The notes beneath the pieces are model-generated. The model saw only the letters and a program-made list of their open reading frames with translations, was not told the DNA's origin and did no database searches. 39,953 nt of DNA, taken from JAGVLN01 sp964515755 (GTDB lineage Bacteria > Pseudomonadota > Alphaproteobacteria > Rickettsiales > JABSSG01). Location: the NCBI GenBank assembly GCA_964515755.1, contig CAZEVK010000010.1, positions 1-39,953 on the forward strand. Direction: 5' to 3'. Position numbers and translations under genes: made by a program. Below, piece by piece: positions 1 to 7,977 of this stretch; position 1 is the stretch's first letter; each line of letters opens with the position of its first letter.

Positions 1-56
1 TTCGTGAAGGTGGTAAAACTGTGGGCGCTGGCGTCGTCTCCAAAATTATTAAGTAG
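1..56 (+). CDS. tuf: Elongation factor Tu, C-terminal end (5' partial)
   Basis: Only the last 17 codons and the TAG stop are inside the window, with the first complete codon at position 3. They read REGGKTVGAGVVSKIIK, which is the near-invariant C-terminus of bacterial EF-Tu, the GTPase that brings aminoacyl-tRNA to the ribosome. The gap to rpsJ is only 13 bases and holds no terminator. Co-transcription with the S10 operon is therefore likely, as in many proteobacteria where a tuf copy precedes rpsJ. The rest of the gene lies upstream of the window. Confidence 0.93.
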   Translation, partial: REGGKTVGAGVVSKIIK

Positions 57-69
57 TTAGGTTTTATAA

Positions 70-393
70 ATGAATGCGCAGAAAATAAGAATAAGGCTAC
101 AAGCGTTTGATCATCAGTTACTTGATCAGGCTGCTAAAGAAATAGTAAGTACTGTAAAAAGAACTGGTGCTGAAATTAGTGGTCCTATCCCATTGCCTGT
201 ATCAATTGAAAGGTATACGGTAATACGTTCTCCGCATGTATATAAAAAGTCGCGCGAGCAATTTGAGATACGTCGTTACAAGCGTGTTATAATAATTAGT
301 TACTCTACGCCGCAAACAGTTAATGCTTTGATGAAGGTTGATCTTGCTTCTGGTGTTGACGTTGAGATAAAATTAATAGGTGATGATAGATGA
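70..393 (+). CDS. rpsJ: 30S ribosomal protein S10
   Basis: This 107-residue protein has the usual S10 length. The N-terminus QKIRIRLQAFDHQLLDQ and the loop SGPIPLP are typical of the family. S10 sits in the head of the small subunit and also acts as NusE in transcription antitermination. It is the first gene of the S10 operon after tuf. The ATG at 70 is preceded by only a weak purine stretch, so translation may be coupled to tuf. The 3' end overlaps rplC by four bases (ATGA). Confidence 0.97.
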   Translation: MNAQKIRIRLQAFDHQLLDQAAKEIVSTVKRTGAEISGPIPLPVSIERYTVIRSPHVYKKSREQFEIRRYKRVIIISYSTPQTVNALMKVDLASGVDVEIKLIGDDR

Positions 394-1112
394 GAGTAGG
401 TGTAATTGCTAAAAAAGTTGGAGTATCAGCTATGTTTGATCAGAAAGGTGATCGAATTGTTGTTACATTGTTGTTAGTTGATAATTGCCAGGTGATTGCG
501 CAAAAAACTCAAGAAAAAAATGGCTATGTAGCATTACAAGTTGGTGCATTTGATGCAAAACCAAATAGAGTAAGTAAACCTTTAAAAGGCTTTTTTGCGA
601 AAGCAAATGTGGCTCCTAAGAAAATTTCTGCTGAATTCAGAGTTATTAAGGATGCTCTAGTTGATGTTGGAGTAAATATTGAAGTTGACCATTATGTTGT
701 TGGTCAATTTATTGATATTACTGGTGTAAGTATTGGTAAGGGTTTTGCTGGTGCGATGAAGCGTCATAACTTTTTAGGTCTTGAAGCTACGCATGGTGTC
801 TCTGTCTCTCATAGATCTCATGGTTCTACAGGTCAAAGACAAGATCCTGGGAAAGTGTTTAAAGGCAAGAAAATGGCTGGTCATCTTGGCATGGAAAAGG
901 TGACTCTCCAGAATATAAAAATTGCTATGATTGATAAAGAAAAGAAGTTAATAGCTGTGCATGGTTCGGTTCCTGGTGCAGTGAATTCGTATGTGATTAT
1001 TAAAGATGCGGTTAAGCGTGTGTTGCCTTCTAGTGCTCCATATCCTGTAATTCTAACAAAATCAGATGTTGCAATAGTAGAGACAACCGAAACAACAGAA
1101 GCAATTGGGTAA
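390..1112 (+). CDS. rplC: 50S ribosomal protein L3
   Basis: The protein is 240 residues, slightly longer than the E. coli protein. The L3 core signature lies at about residues 118-168, with FAGAMKRHNF, SHRSHGSTGQ and GKVFKGKKMAGHLG. The glutamine-containing loop (GQRQDPGKVF) that reaches towards the peptidyl-transferase centre is present. L3 is an early-assembly 23S rRNA binding protein. The start codon overlaps the rpsJ stop (ATGA), and the stop overlaps the rplD start by one base (TAATG), which suggests translational coupling. The last ~15 residues (IVETTETTEAIG end) form a Thr/Glu-rich tail. Confidence 0.97.
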   Translation: MRVGVIAKKVGVSAMFDQKGDRIVVTLLLVDNCQVIAQKTQEKNGYVALQVGAFDAKPNRVSKPLKGFFAKANVAPKKISAEFRVIKDALVDVGVNIEVDHYVVGQFIDITGVSIGKGFAGAMKRHNFLGLEATHGVSVSHRSHGSTGQRQDPGKVFKGKKMAGHLGMEKVTLQNIKIAMIDKEKKLIAVHGSVPGAVNSYVIIKDAVKRVLPSSAPYPVILTKSDVAIVETTETTEAIG

Positions 1113-1741
1113 TGGTCGTGAAAGTTAATGTAATAAATTTAAATAATGAAGTTGTGGGTAACGTTAGCCTTAACCCTTCCGTATTTGGTGAAGAAATAAG
1201 AATTGATATTTTGCACCGTATTGTAGAATGGCAAAGGTCAAAAAGACGAGCTGGTACTCATAAAACTAAAATTATTAGCGAAGTTTCTGGTACTACTAAA
1301 AAGCCTTTTAATCAAAAAGGTGGTGGTCGTGCAAGACAAGGTAGTTTAAGGTCGCCCCAATTTAGAGGAGGCGCAGTGATATTTGGGCCTGTAGTGCGTA
1401 GTCATGAGTATGAAATGCCGAAGTCTGTCAAGAGAAAAGCATTAAAAGTTGCATTATCTGCTAAATTAGCTGACAGTAGGCTTTTGCTTGTTGATAACTT
1501 ATCATTGGATACATACAAAACTAAAGATTTAACTGCAAAAATTCAGAAAATTGGTCTGTCTTCAGCTTTATTTGTTGGTATCCATAAAGAAAGAGATAGT
1601 AATTTTTGTAGAGCGAGTGGTAATTTACAGTTCATAGATGTTATTCCTACCGCTGGCATAAATGTTTACGATATATTAAATCATGAGTATCTAGTTTTAA
1701 CTACTGATGCTGTTGAGACGATTACACAAAGGTTGGCATAA
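1112..1741 (+). CDS. rplD: 50S ribosomal protein L4
   Basis: The protein is 209 residues, as expected for bacterial L4. The conserved basic tunnel loop runs from about residue 43 to 90 and includes KRRAGTHKTK, KKPFNQKGGGRARQGSLRSP and RGGAVIFGP. L4 lines the nascent-peptide tunnel. In E. coli it also represses its own S10 operon, but no leader is visible here because tuf precedes rpsJ directly. One-base TAATG overlaps join it to rplC and rplW. Confidence 0.97.
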   Translation: MVVKVNVINLNNEVVGNVSLNPSVFGEEIRIDILHRIVEWQRSKRRAGTHKTKIISEVSGTTKKPFNQKGGGRARQGSLRSPQFRGGAVIFGPVVRSHEYEMPKSVKRKALKVALSAKLADSRLLLVDNLSLDTYKTKDLTAKIQKIGLSSALFVGIHKERDSNFCRASGNLQFIDVIPTAGINVYDILNHEYLVLTTDAVETITQRLA

Positions 1742-2037
1742 TGAAAGCAGAATTATATTACGATTTGATAAAATGCCCAGTAATTAGCGAGAAAGCTACG
1801 GTACTTGCTGAGCAAGGAAAATATGTTTTTGAAATAAATTCCAATGCAACTAAAGCGCAAGTTAAAGCTGCTATTGAAAAAATTTTTAGTGTTAAAGTTA
1901 AATCAGTTAATACCATTAAAATCAAAGGAAAAATAAAGCGTTTTCGTGGAACTTTGGGAAAGCAAAATGATTATAAAAAAGCAATTGTTACACTGATGCC
2001 TGATAGTAGTATAGATATTAGTGGAGGGGTAAAATAA
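1741..2037 (+). CDS. rplW: 50S ribosomal protein L23
   Basis: The 98-residue protein starts with DLIKCPVISEKATVLAEQGKY, where the ISEKAT block is characteristic of L23. The KVKSVNTIKIKGKIKRFRG segment matches the rRNA-binding part. L23 surrounds the exit of the polypeptide tunnel and is the docking site for trigger factor and SRP. It overlaps the genes on both sides by one base (TAATG). Confidence 0.96.
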   Translation: MKAELYYDLIKCPVISEKATVLAEQGKYVFEINSNATKAQVKAAIEKIFSVKVKSVNTIKIKGKIKRFRGTLGKQNDYKKAIVTLMPDSSIDISGGVK

Positions 2038-2861
2038 TGTTAAAACAGTTTAAACCAGATACTCCTTCTAAAAGACAATTAGTACAAGTCGATAAGAATC
2101 ATTTATGGAAAGGTAAGCCAGAAAAATCTTTAGTTATCGGACTTTCTAAAACTGGGGGACGCAATAATAGAGGACGCATTACTACTCGTCACATAGGTGG
2201 TGGTCATAAGAAATTATACCGTATGATTGACTTTAAAAGAAATAAAGTTGATATGTTTGCTGTAGTTGAAAGGCTTGAATATGATCCTAATAGAACTTGC
2301 CATATTGCTTTGATTAAGTATCAAGATGAAACTTTATCTTATATACTTGCTCCTCAAAAGCTGAATGTTGGTGATCAAGTTATATCAGGTGAATCAGCTG
2401 ATATTAAAGTTGGCAATTCATTGCCACTTAAGTCTATACCTGTTGGTACAATCGTACATAACGTTGAAATGAAGCCTGGTAAAGGTGGTCAAATAGCTAG
2501 AGCTGCTGGTAGTTATGTTCAGATTTTAGGAAAAGATACCGGCTATGTGCAATTGCGTTTAAGATCTGGAGAAGTGAGATTAATTCAATCTGAGTGTTTT
2601 GCAACGATTGGTGCGGTTTCAAATTCAGATCATCAAAATGAGGTGATTGGTAAGGCTGGTAGACAAAGATGGTTAGGTGTTAGACCTACTGTTAGAGGTG
2701 TAGCAATGAACCCTGTAGATCATCCTCATGGTGGTGGTGAAGGTAAAACTTCAGGTGGGCGTCATCCATGCTCTCCATGGGGTAAGCTGACTAAGGGTAA
2801 AAGAACTCGTAAGAATAAGCTTACAGGTAAGTTCATATTGAAAAGAAGATACGAGAAATAG
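2037..2861 (+). CDS. rplB: 50S ribosomal protein L2
   Basis: At 274 residues this is full length. The OB-fold N-terminal half (RNNRGRITTRHIGGGHKK) is followed by the SH3-like half. The C-terminal signature GVAMNPVDHPHGGGEGKTSG at about residues 221-240 contains the conserved histidine near the peptidyl-transferase centre. L2 is needed for subunit association and peptide-bond formation. It starts on the rplW stop (TAATG) and is followed by rpsS after 11 bases with a TAGGAG ribosome-binding site. Confidence 0.98.
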   Translation: MLKQFKPDTPSKRQLVQVDKNHLWKGKPEKSLVIGLSKTGGRNNRGRITTRHIGGGHKKLYRMIDFKRNKVDMFAVVERLEYDPNRTCHIALIKYQDETLSYILAPQKLNVGDQVISGESADIKVGNSLPLKSIPVGTIVHNVEMKPGKGGQIARAAGSYVQILGKDTGYVQLRLRSGEVRLIQSECFATIGAVSNSDHQNEVIGKAGRQRWLGVRPTVRGVAMNPVDHPHGGGEGKTSGGRHPCSPWGKLTKGKRTRKNKLTGKFILKRRYEK

Positions 2862-2872
2862 GAGACTGAGTA

Positions 2873-3151
2873 ATGACTAGATCGGTTTGGAAACCGCCCT
2901 TTGTTGACGGATATTTAATTAAGGCTGTAGGTAAATATATAGAGTCTAACACTACTAGACCTATAAAAACTAGGTCACGTAGATCAACAATTTTACCGCA
3001 ATTTGTAGGTGTGAATTTTGAAGTTTATAATGGTCGTAAATATATACCTGTTCAAGTAAAAGAAGAAATGGTTGGACATAAACTTGGTGAGTTTTCTCCA
3101 ACGAGAACATTTTACGGTCATGGCGCAGATAAAAAAGCTAAGAAGGATTAG
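2873..3151 (+). CDS. rpsS: 30S ribosomal protein S19
   Basis: The 92-residue protein has the standard S19 layout: an N-terminal TRSVWKPPFVDGYL, the basic KTRSRRSTILPQFVG centre, and the C-terminal VGHKLGEFSPTRTFYGHGAD. S19 forms a complex with S13 in the head of the 30S subunit. A ribosome-binding sequence (aggag) lies about 8 bases upstream of the ATG. The next gene, rplV, follows after 3 bases. Confidence 0.97.
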   Translation: MTRSVWKPPFVDGYLIKAVGKYIESNTTRPIKTRSRRSTILPQFVGVNFEVYNGRKYIPVQVKEEMVGHKLGEFSPTRTFYGHGADKKAKKD

Positions 3152-3154
3152 TGT

Positions 3155-3502
3155 ATGGCAATAAAAGAAAATAAGGCTGTGGCTAAAGCTCTGTTAATTA
3201 GAACAAGTCCTAGGAAACTTGGTTTAGTTGGTGATTTGATTAGAGGTATGAAAGCAAGTGATGCCGTAGCTCAGTTAACTTTCTGTAAAAGAAGAATTTC
3301 GCATACCGTAAAAGCTTGTTTGTTGTCAGCAATTGCGAATGCAGAAAATAACCATAATTTAAACATTGATAACTTGTATGTTGGTCAAGTTTTAGTTGGT
3401 AAATCGTTTACTATGAAGAGAATGAGATTTAGAGCAAGAGGAAGAACTGCTCCTATCTTAAAGCCTTTTAGTAATCTTTCAATAATAGTAGAGGAAAGAT
3501 AA
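3155..3502 (+). CDS. rplV: 50S ribosomal protein L22
   Basis: The 115-residue protein carries the L22 core, with LIRTSPRKLGLVGDLIRGM near the N-terminus. The long tunnel beta-hairpin ends in MKRMRFRARGRTAPILKPFS at about residues 87-106. Together with L4 it forms the narrow part of the nascent-chain tunnel, where macrolide-resistance changes map in other bacteria. An AAGGA ribosome-binding site lies at the end of rpsS. rpsC starts one base after its stop. Confidence 0.97.
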   Translation: MAIKENKAVAKALLIRTSPRKLGLVGDLIRGMKASDAVAQLTFCKRRISHTVKACLLSAIANAENNHNLNIDNLYVGQVLVGKSFTMKRMRFRARGRTAPILKPFSNLSIIVEER

Positions 3503-3503
3503 T

Positions 3504-4139
3504 ATGGGTCAGAAGATTAATCCGATTGGATTTCGAATAGGGTTTAATAAGACTTGGGATTCTCGCTGGTTTGTTAATAAAATGGGCTATGCTAAATGTT
3601 TGCTAGAAGATATTAAGATTAGAAATTATATAAAAGCTACACTGACTACTGCAGGTATTAGTAAGATTGTTATTGAGAGGTCAGCAAAAAAAATTAGTAT
3701 TGCACTTCATTCAGCTCGTCCAGGAATTATTATTGGCAAAAAAGGTGCTGATATTGATAAAGTAAAAAAAGGTATTTCTAAGATTGCTGAAGGGGAAGTG
3801 TTTATAAACATTGTTGAAATAAAAAAGCCTGAGATTGATGCACAACTAGTTGCTGAAGGCATAGCGCAACAATTAGAAAAACGAGTGGCGTTTAGAAGAG
3901 CAATGAAACGTGCAATTCAAACTTCTATGAAGCTTGGCGCACTTGGCATTAAGATTAGTTGCTCTGGTAGATTAGGTGGTGCAGAAATTGCTAGAACTGA
4001 ATGGTATAAGGAAGGAAGAATTCCTCTCCATACGTTAAGAGCAGATATCGATTTTGGTATGGCGCGAGCAAATACCACATACGGAGTGATTGGTATTACT
4101 GTACATTTGTATAAAGGCGAAAGCTTAAATTATAATTAA
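3504..4139 (+). CDS. rpsC: 30S ribosomal protein S3
   Basis: The 211-residue protein begins MGQKINPIGFRIG, the near-universal S3 start. The type II KH domain is visible at about residues 60-90, with the GIIIGKKGADIDKVK loop. The C-terminal domain contains GRLGGAEIARTEWYKEGRIP and LRADIDFGMARANTTYG. S3 lies at the mRNA entry channel and takes part in helicase activity there. A GAGGAAAG ribosome-binding site is embedded in the end of rplV. Confidence 0.98.
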   Translation: MGQKINPIGFRIGFNKTWDSRWFVNKMGYAKCLLEDIKIRNYIKATLTTAGISKIVIERSAKKISIALHSARPGIIIGKKGADIDKVKKGISKIAEGEVFINIVEIKKPEIDAQLVAEGIAQQLEKRVAFRRAMKRAIQTSMKLGALGIKISCSGRLGGAEIARTEWYKEGRIPLHTLRADIDFGMARANTTYGVIGITVHLYKGESLNYN

Positions 4140-4158
4140 GGTTGATCGGAGAATTTAA

Positions 4159-4575
4159 ATGTTAACTCCTAAGAAGACGAAATATAGAAAAGCGCATAAA
4201 GGTAGGATTCATGGTCTTGCAAAAGGTGCAACTGAACTAAATTTTGGTTCTTTTGGATTGAAAGCGCTTGAGCCAGAAAGAATTACTGCTAGACAAATCG
4301 AATCTGCAAGACGTGCAGCTGTAAGATATGTTAAACGTGTGGGTAGAATGTGGATTAGAATTTTTCCAGACGTTCCTGTATCCAAGAAGCCTGCAGAGGT
4401 TCGTATGGGTAAAGGTAAGGGTGCAGTAGAATATTTTGTATGTAGAGTAAAGCCAGGAGCTATTCTTTTTGAGTTAGTAGGATTGACAGAACAAGAAGCA
4501 AAAACAGCTTTAACAACTGCTGCTAAGTTGCCAATCAAGACAAGATTTATTGCTAGAGCAGAGGTATTAAATTAG
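4159..4575 (+). CDS. rplP: 50S ribosomal protein L16
   Basis: The 138-residue protein starts MLTPKKTKYRKAHKGRIHG and contains VKRVGRMWIRIFPDVPVSKK and RMGKGKGAVEYFVCRVKPG, the two L16 signatures. L16 contacts tRNA in the A site and organises the peptidyl-transferase region. A CGGAG ribosome-binding site lies 8 bases upstream. rpmC starts directly after the TAG stop with no spacer. Confidence 0.97.
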   Translation: MLTPKKTKYRKAHKGRIHGLAKGATELNFGSFGLKALEPERITARQIESARRAAVRYVKRVGRMWIRIFPDVPVSKKPAEVRMGKGKGAVEYFVCRVKPGAILFELVGLTEQEAKTALTTAAKLPIKTRFIARAEVLN

Positions 4576-4785
4576 ATGAAAATTAAAGAAATAAGAGAAA
4601 AAAGTTCAGAAGAGCTTAGTAGGACTATTATAGAGTTTAAAAAAGAGTCATTTAATCTACGTTTTCAAATTGCTTCAGGCGGAGCTGTAAGTGTTAGCAG
4701 GATTAAGTATGTAAGAAAATCTGTGGCAAAAATAAAAACTATTTTAAATGCTAGAAAATTAAAGTTAGAGGTTGCAAATGCCTAA
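4576..4785 (+). CDS. rpmC: 50S ribosomal protein L29
   Basis: The 69-residue protein has the typical two-helix L29 pattern. KIKEIREKSSEELSRTI is followed by FNLRFQIASG, and a second helix around RIKYVRKSVAKIKTIL. L29 lies near the tunnel exit next to L23. It directly abuts rplP, and its end overlaps the rpsQ start by eight bases, so translation of these genes is probably coupled. Confidence 0.94.
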   Translation: MKIKEIREKSSEELSRTIIEFKKESFNLRFQIASGGAVSVSRIKYVRKSVAKIKTILNARKLKLEVANA

Positions 4786-5023
4786 GCGTATTTTGTTTGG
4801 TGAAGTAGTCAGTGATAAAAATAATAAGACAGTAATTGTCAAAGTTATTAGGAAATACATGCATCCAGTGTATAAGAAAATTTTAAAGCGTACTAAAAGG
4901 TATGCTGCTCATGATGAAGCTAATCAGTATAAAATTGGTGATATTGTTAGAATCATTGAATCAAAGCCAATTTCTGCAACTAAGACATGGGTAGTTATGT
5001 CAGCGCAAGATGGTGGACAATAA
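4778..5023 (+). CDS. rpsQ: 30S ribosomal protein S17
   Basis: I start this gene at the ATG at 4778 (MPKRILFGEVVSDK, 81 residues). A TTG six bases upstream is also in frame but less likely: an AGAGG ribosome-binding sequence at 4767-4771 is well spaced for the ATG, and the family begins this way. The OB-fold core reads EVVSDKNNKTVIVKV and later YKIGDIVRIIESKPISATKTW. S17 is a primary 16S rRNA binder. The first eight bases overlap rpmC. Confidence 0.95.
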   Translation: MPKRILFGEVVSDKNNKTVIVKVIRKYMHPVYKKILKRTKRYAAHDEANQYKIGDIVRIIESKPISATKTWVVMSAQDGGQ

Positions 5024-5047
5024 TATATTGGAAAGAGAGAGTTTTAA

Positions 5048-5416
5048 ATGATTCAAGTAGAAACAAGATTAGACGTAGCCGATAACTCTGGAGCCAAAAG
5101 TGTGCAGTGTATTAAAGTTCTTGGCGGCTCAAAGATAAGATATGCTACCGTAGGTGATGTGATTGTCGTATCCATAAAAGACGCTATTCCACGCGGAAAA
5201 GTAAAAAAAGGTGAAGTTCATTTTGCAGTGGTGGTTAGAATTGCAAAAGAAATAAATAGGTCTGATGGTAGTCGAATGAAATTTGACAAAAATGCTGCAG
5301 TTATAGTTAACAAACAGCACGAGCCAATTGGTACTAGAATTTTTGGTCCTGTAACCAGAGAATTAAGAGCAAAAAAATTTATGAGAATTATCTCTTTAGC
5401 ACCAGAGGTTTTATAG
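5048..5416 (+). CDS. rplN: 50S ribosomal protein L14
   Basis: The 122-residue protein opens with MIQVETRLDVADNSGAKSV, a diagnostic L14 start. It continues with the signature GDVIVVSIKDAIPRGKVKKG and ends with the FGPVTRELRAKKFMRIISLA block. L14 bridges the 50S and 30S subunits and interacts with L19. The 24-base gap after rpsQ contains a GGAAAGAGAG ribosome-binding region. Confidence 0.97.
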   Translation: MIQVETRLDVADNSGAKSVQCIKVLGGSKIRYATVGDVIVVSIKDAIPRGKVKKGEVHFAVVVRIAKEINRSDGSRMKFDKNAAVIVNKQHEPIGTRIFGPVTRELRAKKFMRIISLAPEVL

Positions 5417-5419
5417 TTT

Positions 5420-5764
5420 ATGATAATGAAATTAGAAGAGCAGAAAAACAATAAGCTTAGATTAAAAAAAGGTGATACAGTCGTGGTATTGTCAGGTAAA
5501 GATCGTAAGAAAAAAGGGCAAATACTTAAAGTGTTTCCTGCAGAAAGAAAAGTAATTGTTTCTGGTGTTAATGAAGTAAAAAAACATACTAAACCATCTA
5601 AAACAACTCAGGGTGGTATAGTAAAGAAATCACTGCCGATGCATATATCAAAAGTTGCTTATTTTGATGAAAAGTCAGGCTCTGGTTCAAAAATTGGATT
5701 TAAGATTTTAAAAGATGGTGAAAAAAAGAGATTTATTAAAAAGTCAGGTGAGATAATAGGTTAG
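5420..5764 (+). CDS. rplX: 50S ribosomal protein L24
   Basis: The 114-residue protein contains a KOW motif at about residues 16-43 (LKKGDTVVVLSGKDRKKKGQ), followed by ERKVIVSGVNEVKKHTKPS. L24 is one of the two assembly-initiating 23S binders. Two in-frame ATGs are available, at 5420 and 5426. The AGAGG at 5404-5408 is better spaced for the first. The gene follows rplN after 3 bases. Confidence 0.95.
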   Translation: MIMKLEEQKNNKLRLKKGDTVVVLSGKDRKKKGQILKVFPAERKVIVSGVNEVKKHTKPSKTTQGGIVKKSLPMHISKVAYFDEKSGSGSKIGFKILKDGEKKRFIKKSGEIIG

Positions 5765-5769
5765 TAAGT

Positions 5770-6309
5770 ATGTTAAGGTTTCAAGAAAGATATAATAAAG
5801 AAATAATTCATGCTCTTCAAGAAGAGTTTCAATATAAAAATGTCATGGAGGTACCAAAGCTTACTAAAGTATGCTTAAATATTGGTGCAGGAGATGCAAT
5901 ACTTGACAGCAAGGTTATTACAGATGTACAAAATGAACTAGGATTAATTGCAGGTCAAAGGCCTGTTATTACTTTAGCTAAAAAATCTATTGCGGCTTTT
6001 AAGTTAAGAGAAGATATGCCCATAGGTTGTAAAGTAACTTTACGCAAGAGCAGAATGTATGATTTTCTTGAAAGATTAGTTATGATAGCATTACCTAGGC
6101 TGAGAGACTTTAGAGGATTTACTATAAAAAGTTTTGACGGCAGAGGTAATTTTAACTTAGGTATGAAAGAGCATATTGTCTTCCCAGAGATTAATTATGA
6201 CAAAATTGCAAAAGTTCGTGGGCTTAACATCACAATCAACACTACTGCTAAAAATGATGCTGAAGCAAAGAAATTATTAGAAATGTTTAATTTTCCGTTT
6301 ATCAATTAG
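5770..6309 (+). CDS. rplE: 50S ribosomal protein L5
   Basis: The 179-residue protein has standard length. Typical blocks are NVMEVPKLTKVCLNIGAGDA, the signature GQRPVITLAKKSIAAFKLRE at about residues 57-76, and NFNLGMKEHIVFPEINYDK. L5 binds 5S rRNA and contacts P-site tRNA. It follows rplX after 5 bases. Confidence 0.97.
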   Translation: MLRFQERYNKEIIHALQEEFQYKNVMEVPKLTKVCLNIGAGDAILDSKVITDVQNELGLIAGQRPVITLAKKSIAAFKLREDMPIGCKVTLRKSRMYDFLERLVMIALPRLRDFRGFTIKSFDGRGNFNLGMKEHIVFPEINYDKIAKVRGLNITINTTAKNDAEAKKLLEMFNFPFIN

Positions 6310-6327
6310 GTTTGAGTTTTAAAAAAT

Positions 6328-6633
6328 ATGGCAAAACGTAGTTCAGTTGAAAAAAATAAGAATCGTATTGTGTTGGTAAAAAAATTCCAATCAAGGCGTA
6401 AGGTATTAAAAGAAGTTATAATGAATAAAAGCCTTCCTATAGAAGAGCGGTTTCAGGCACAATTAAAATTAGCAGAATTACCTCGTAATTCTTCAAAAGT
6501 AAGGATTAGAAATAGATGTGAAATTACTGGTAGACCAAGAGCATTTTATCGTCGATTCAAGATGTCGAGGATAGCGCTAAGAACATATGCTTCTTATGGT
6601 TTGATACCTGGCGTTCAAAAAGCAAGTTGGTAA
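6328..6633 (+). CDS. rpsN: 30S ribosomal protein S14 (zinc-free type)
   Basis: The 101-residue protein is the long S14 form. It has a single cysteine in RNRCEITGRPRAFYRRFKMS and so lacks the CxxC...CxxC zinc ribbon of the short form. Its C-terminus, SRIALRTYASYGLIPGVQKASW, is typical of the family. S14 is a late-assembling protein of the 30S head near S10 and S19. The upstream spacer has only a weak ribosome-binding sequence (aggtttgag). Confidence 0.96.
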   Translation: MAKRSSVEKNKNRIVLVKKFQSRRKVLKEVIMNKSLPIEERFQAQLKLAELPRNSSKVRIRNRCEITGRPRAFYRRFKMSRIALRTYASYGLIPGVQKASW

Positions 6634-6639
6634 AATATT

Positions 6640-7038
6640 ATGATGACAGACTTAATAGCAGATATGTTAACAAGAATACGAAATGGGCAAAAAGCTAAAT
6701 TGGCTACGATACATTGCCCATATTCTAAATTTGGAGACAATGTTTTACGTGTAATGCAGCAAGAAGGTTACATTGGTGCATATGAAAAAAAATCTGTACG
6801 TAAAGGTGTGGATGAATTAGTTATCAATTTGAGATATGTTGGTAATCGTAAACCTGTTATAACCGAAATTACTAAAGTATCTAAATCTGGCAGAAGAAAT
6901 TATGTTGCCGCATCTGAGGTTGGAAGTTTTTTCAATGATTTAGGTATAGCAATATTATCAACTTCTAGCGGTGTTCTTGCTAACTCAGAGGCTTTTAAAC
7001 GCAATGTTGGTGGTGAATTAATTTGTAAAATATTTTAA
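6640..7038 (+). CDS. rpsH: 30S ribosomal protein S8
   Basis: The protein is 132 residues from the first of two adjacent ATGs (6640 and 6643). No ribosome-binding site separates the two choices, and the second ATG would give the more common MTDLIADMLTRIRNG start. The C-terminal block FFNDLGIAILSTSSGVL, followed by a Gly-Gly-Glu-Leu ending, matches the S8 signature. S8 binds the central domain of 16S rRNA and regulates the spc operon in E. coli. It lies 6 bases after rpsN. Confidence 0.96.
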   Translation: MMTDLIADMLTRIRNGQKAKLATIHCPYSKFGDNVLRVMQQEGYIGAYEKKSVRKGVDELVINLRYVGNRKPVITEITKVSKSGRRNYVAASEVGSFFNDLGIAILSTSSGVLANSEAFKRNVGGELICKIF

Positions 7039-7051
7039 AGGGTAAGTATAG

Positions 7052-7582
7052 ATGTCTCGTATTGGAAAAATGCCTGTTATTCTGCCTTCTGAAGTGGAAT
7101 GTATAATTGAGGGGCAATTGGTTAGTCTATCTGGTAAATTAGGTAAATTGTCATTTTCTTTCCCAAAAGAAGTTTCAATTACGGTTGAAGACGGAAAAAT
7201 TAAAGTAATACCTGTTGGTGAAACTAAAAAAGCTAGATCTATGTGGGGATTGAGTCGTAGTTTAGTGAATAATATGGTTATTGGAGTCTCTAAAGGTTTT
7301 GAAAAAAGATTGGAAATTACAGGTGTTGGTTACAAAGCTGCAACTGATGATAAATTTTTAACTTTGAATTTAGGTTATAGTCATGAGATCAAGATTGAAA
7401 TACCAGCAGGGGTTAAAGTTAAGGCAGAAAAACCTACATCTTTGATTATTTCTAGCCATGATAAACAAAAAGTTGGAGAGATGTCAGCTTTAATTGTTAA
7501 ACAAAGACCACCTGAACCATATAAAGGCAAAGGTATATCTGATGGTACGCCAATACGTAGAAAAGAAGGTAAGAAAAAATAA
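7052..7582 (+). CDS. rplF: 50S ribosomal protein L6
   Basis: The 176-residue protein has the tandem L6 repeats. It begins MSRIGKMPVILPSEV and ends with the L6 signature PEPYKGKGISDGTPIRRKEG. The middle TGVGYKAATDDKFLTLNLGY joins the two halves. L6 lies near the GTPase-associated centre by the base of the L7/L12 stalk. An AAAGGG ribosome-binding sequence precedes the ATG. Confidence 0.97.
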   Translation: MSRIGKMPVILPSEVECIIEGQLVSLSGKLGKLSFSFPKEVSITVEDGKIKVIPVGETKKARSMWGLSRSLVNNMVIGVSKGFEKRLEITGVGYKAATDDKFLTLNLGYSHEIKIEIPAGVKVKAEKPTSLIISSHDKQKVGEMSALIVKQRPPEPYKGKGISDGTPIRRKEGKKK

Positions 7583-7595
7583 ATAGGTTAATATT

Positions 7596-7952
7596 ATGAC
7601 TAATTCTAATAGTAGATTATTAAGAAGAAAAAACAGAGTACGCAATAAAATACGTAAGGTTAGTCTCTTACCTAGACTTAGTGTTTTTGTTTCTGGTTTA
7701 CATACATATGCACAAATTATAGATGATAGTAAGAGTGCTACAATAGTTCACGTTGGAACTGTGCAAAAAGATTTTGTTAAGTTGAAAATAAAATGTAACG
7801 TTGCTGCTGCTAAAGAAATAGGCCTTAAAGTTGGTGAAATTGCATTAAAGCAAGGTATTACAAAAGTTGTATTTGATAAGGGTGCAAAAGATTATCATGG
7901 TAGAGTAGAAGCTTTAGCTAATGGTGCGAGAGAAGCTGGTTTACAATTTTAA
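7596..7952 (+). CDS. rplR: 50S ribosomal protein L18
   Basis: The 118-residue protein has an Arg/Lys-rich N-terminus (RLLRRKNRVRNKIRK). This is followed by LPRLSVFVSGLHTYAQIIDD and the C-terminal block KVVFDKGAKDYHGRVEALAN, all typical of L18. It binds 5S rRNA together with L5 and L25. A TAGGTTAAT sequence may act as the ribosome-binding site. Confidence 0.97.
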   Translation: MTNSNSRLLRRKNRVRNKIRKVSLLPRLSVFVSGLHTYAQIIDDSKSATIVHVGTVQKDFVKLKIKCNVAAAKEIGLKVGEIALKQGITKVVFDKGAKDYHGRVEALANGAREAGLQF

Positions 7953-7977
7953 TTAAAATTAATAAAGGAAGATTTTG

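Noticed and set aside
4209..4538. Open frame antisense to rplP
   Set aside because: It mirrors the well-conserved L16 gene and shows no family match or ribosome-binding site.
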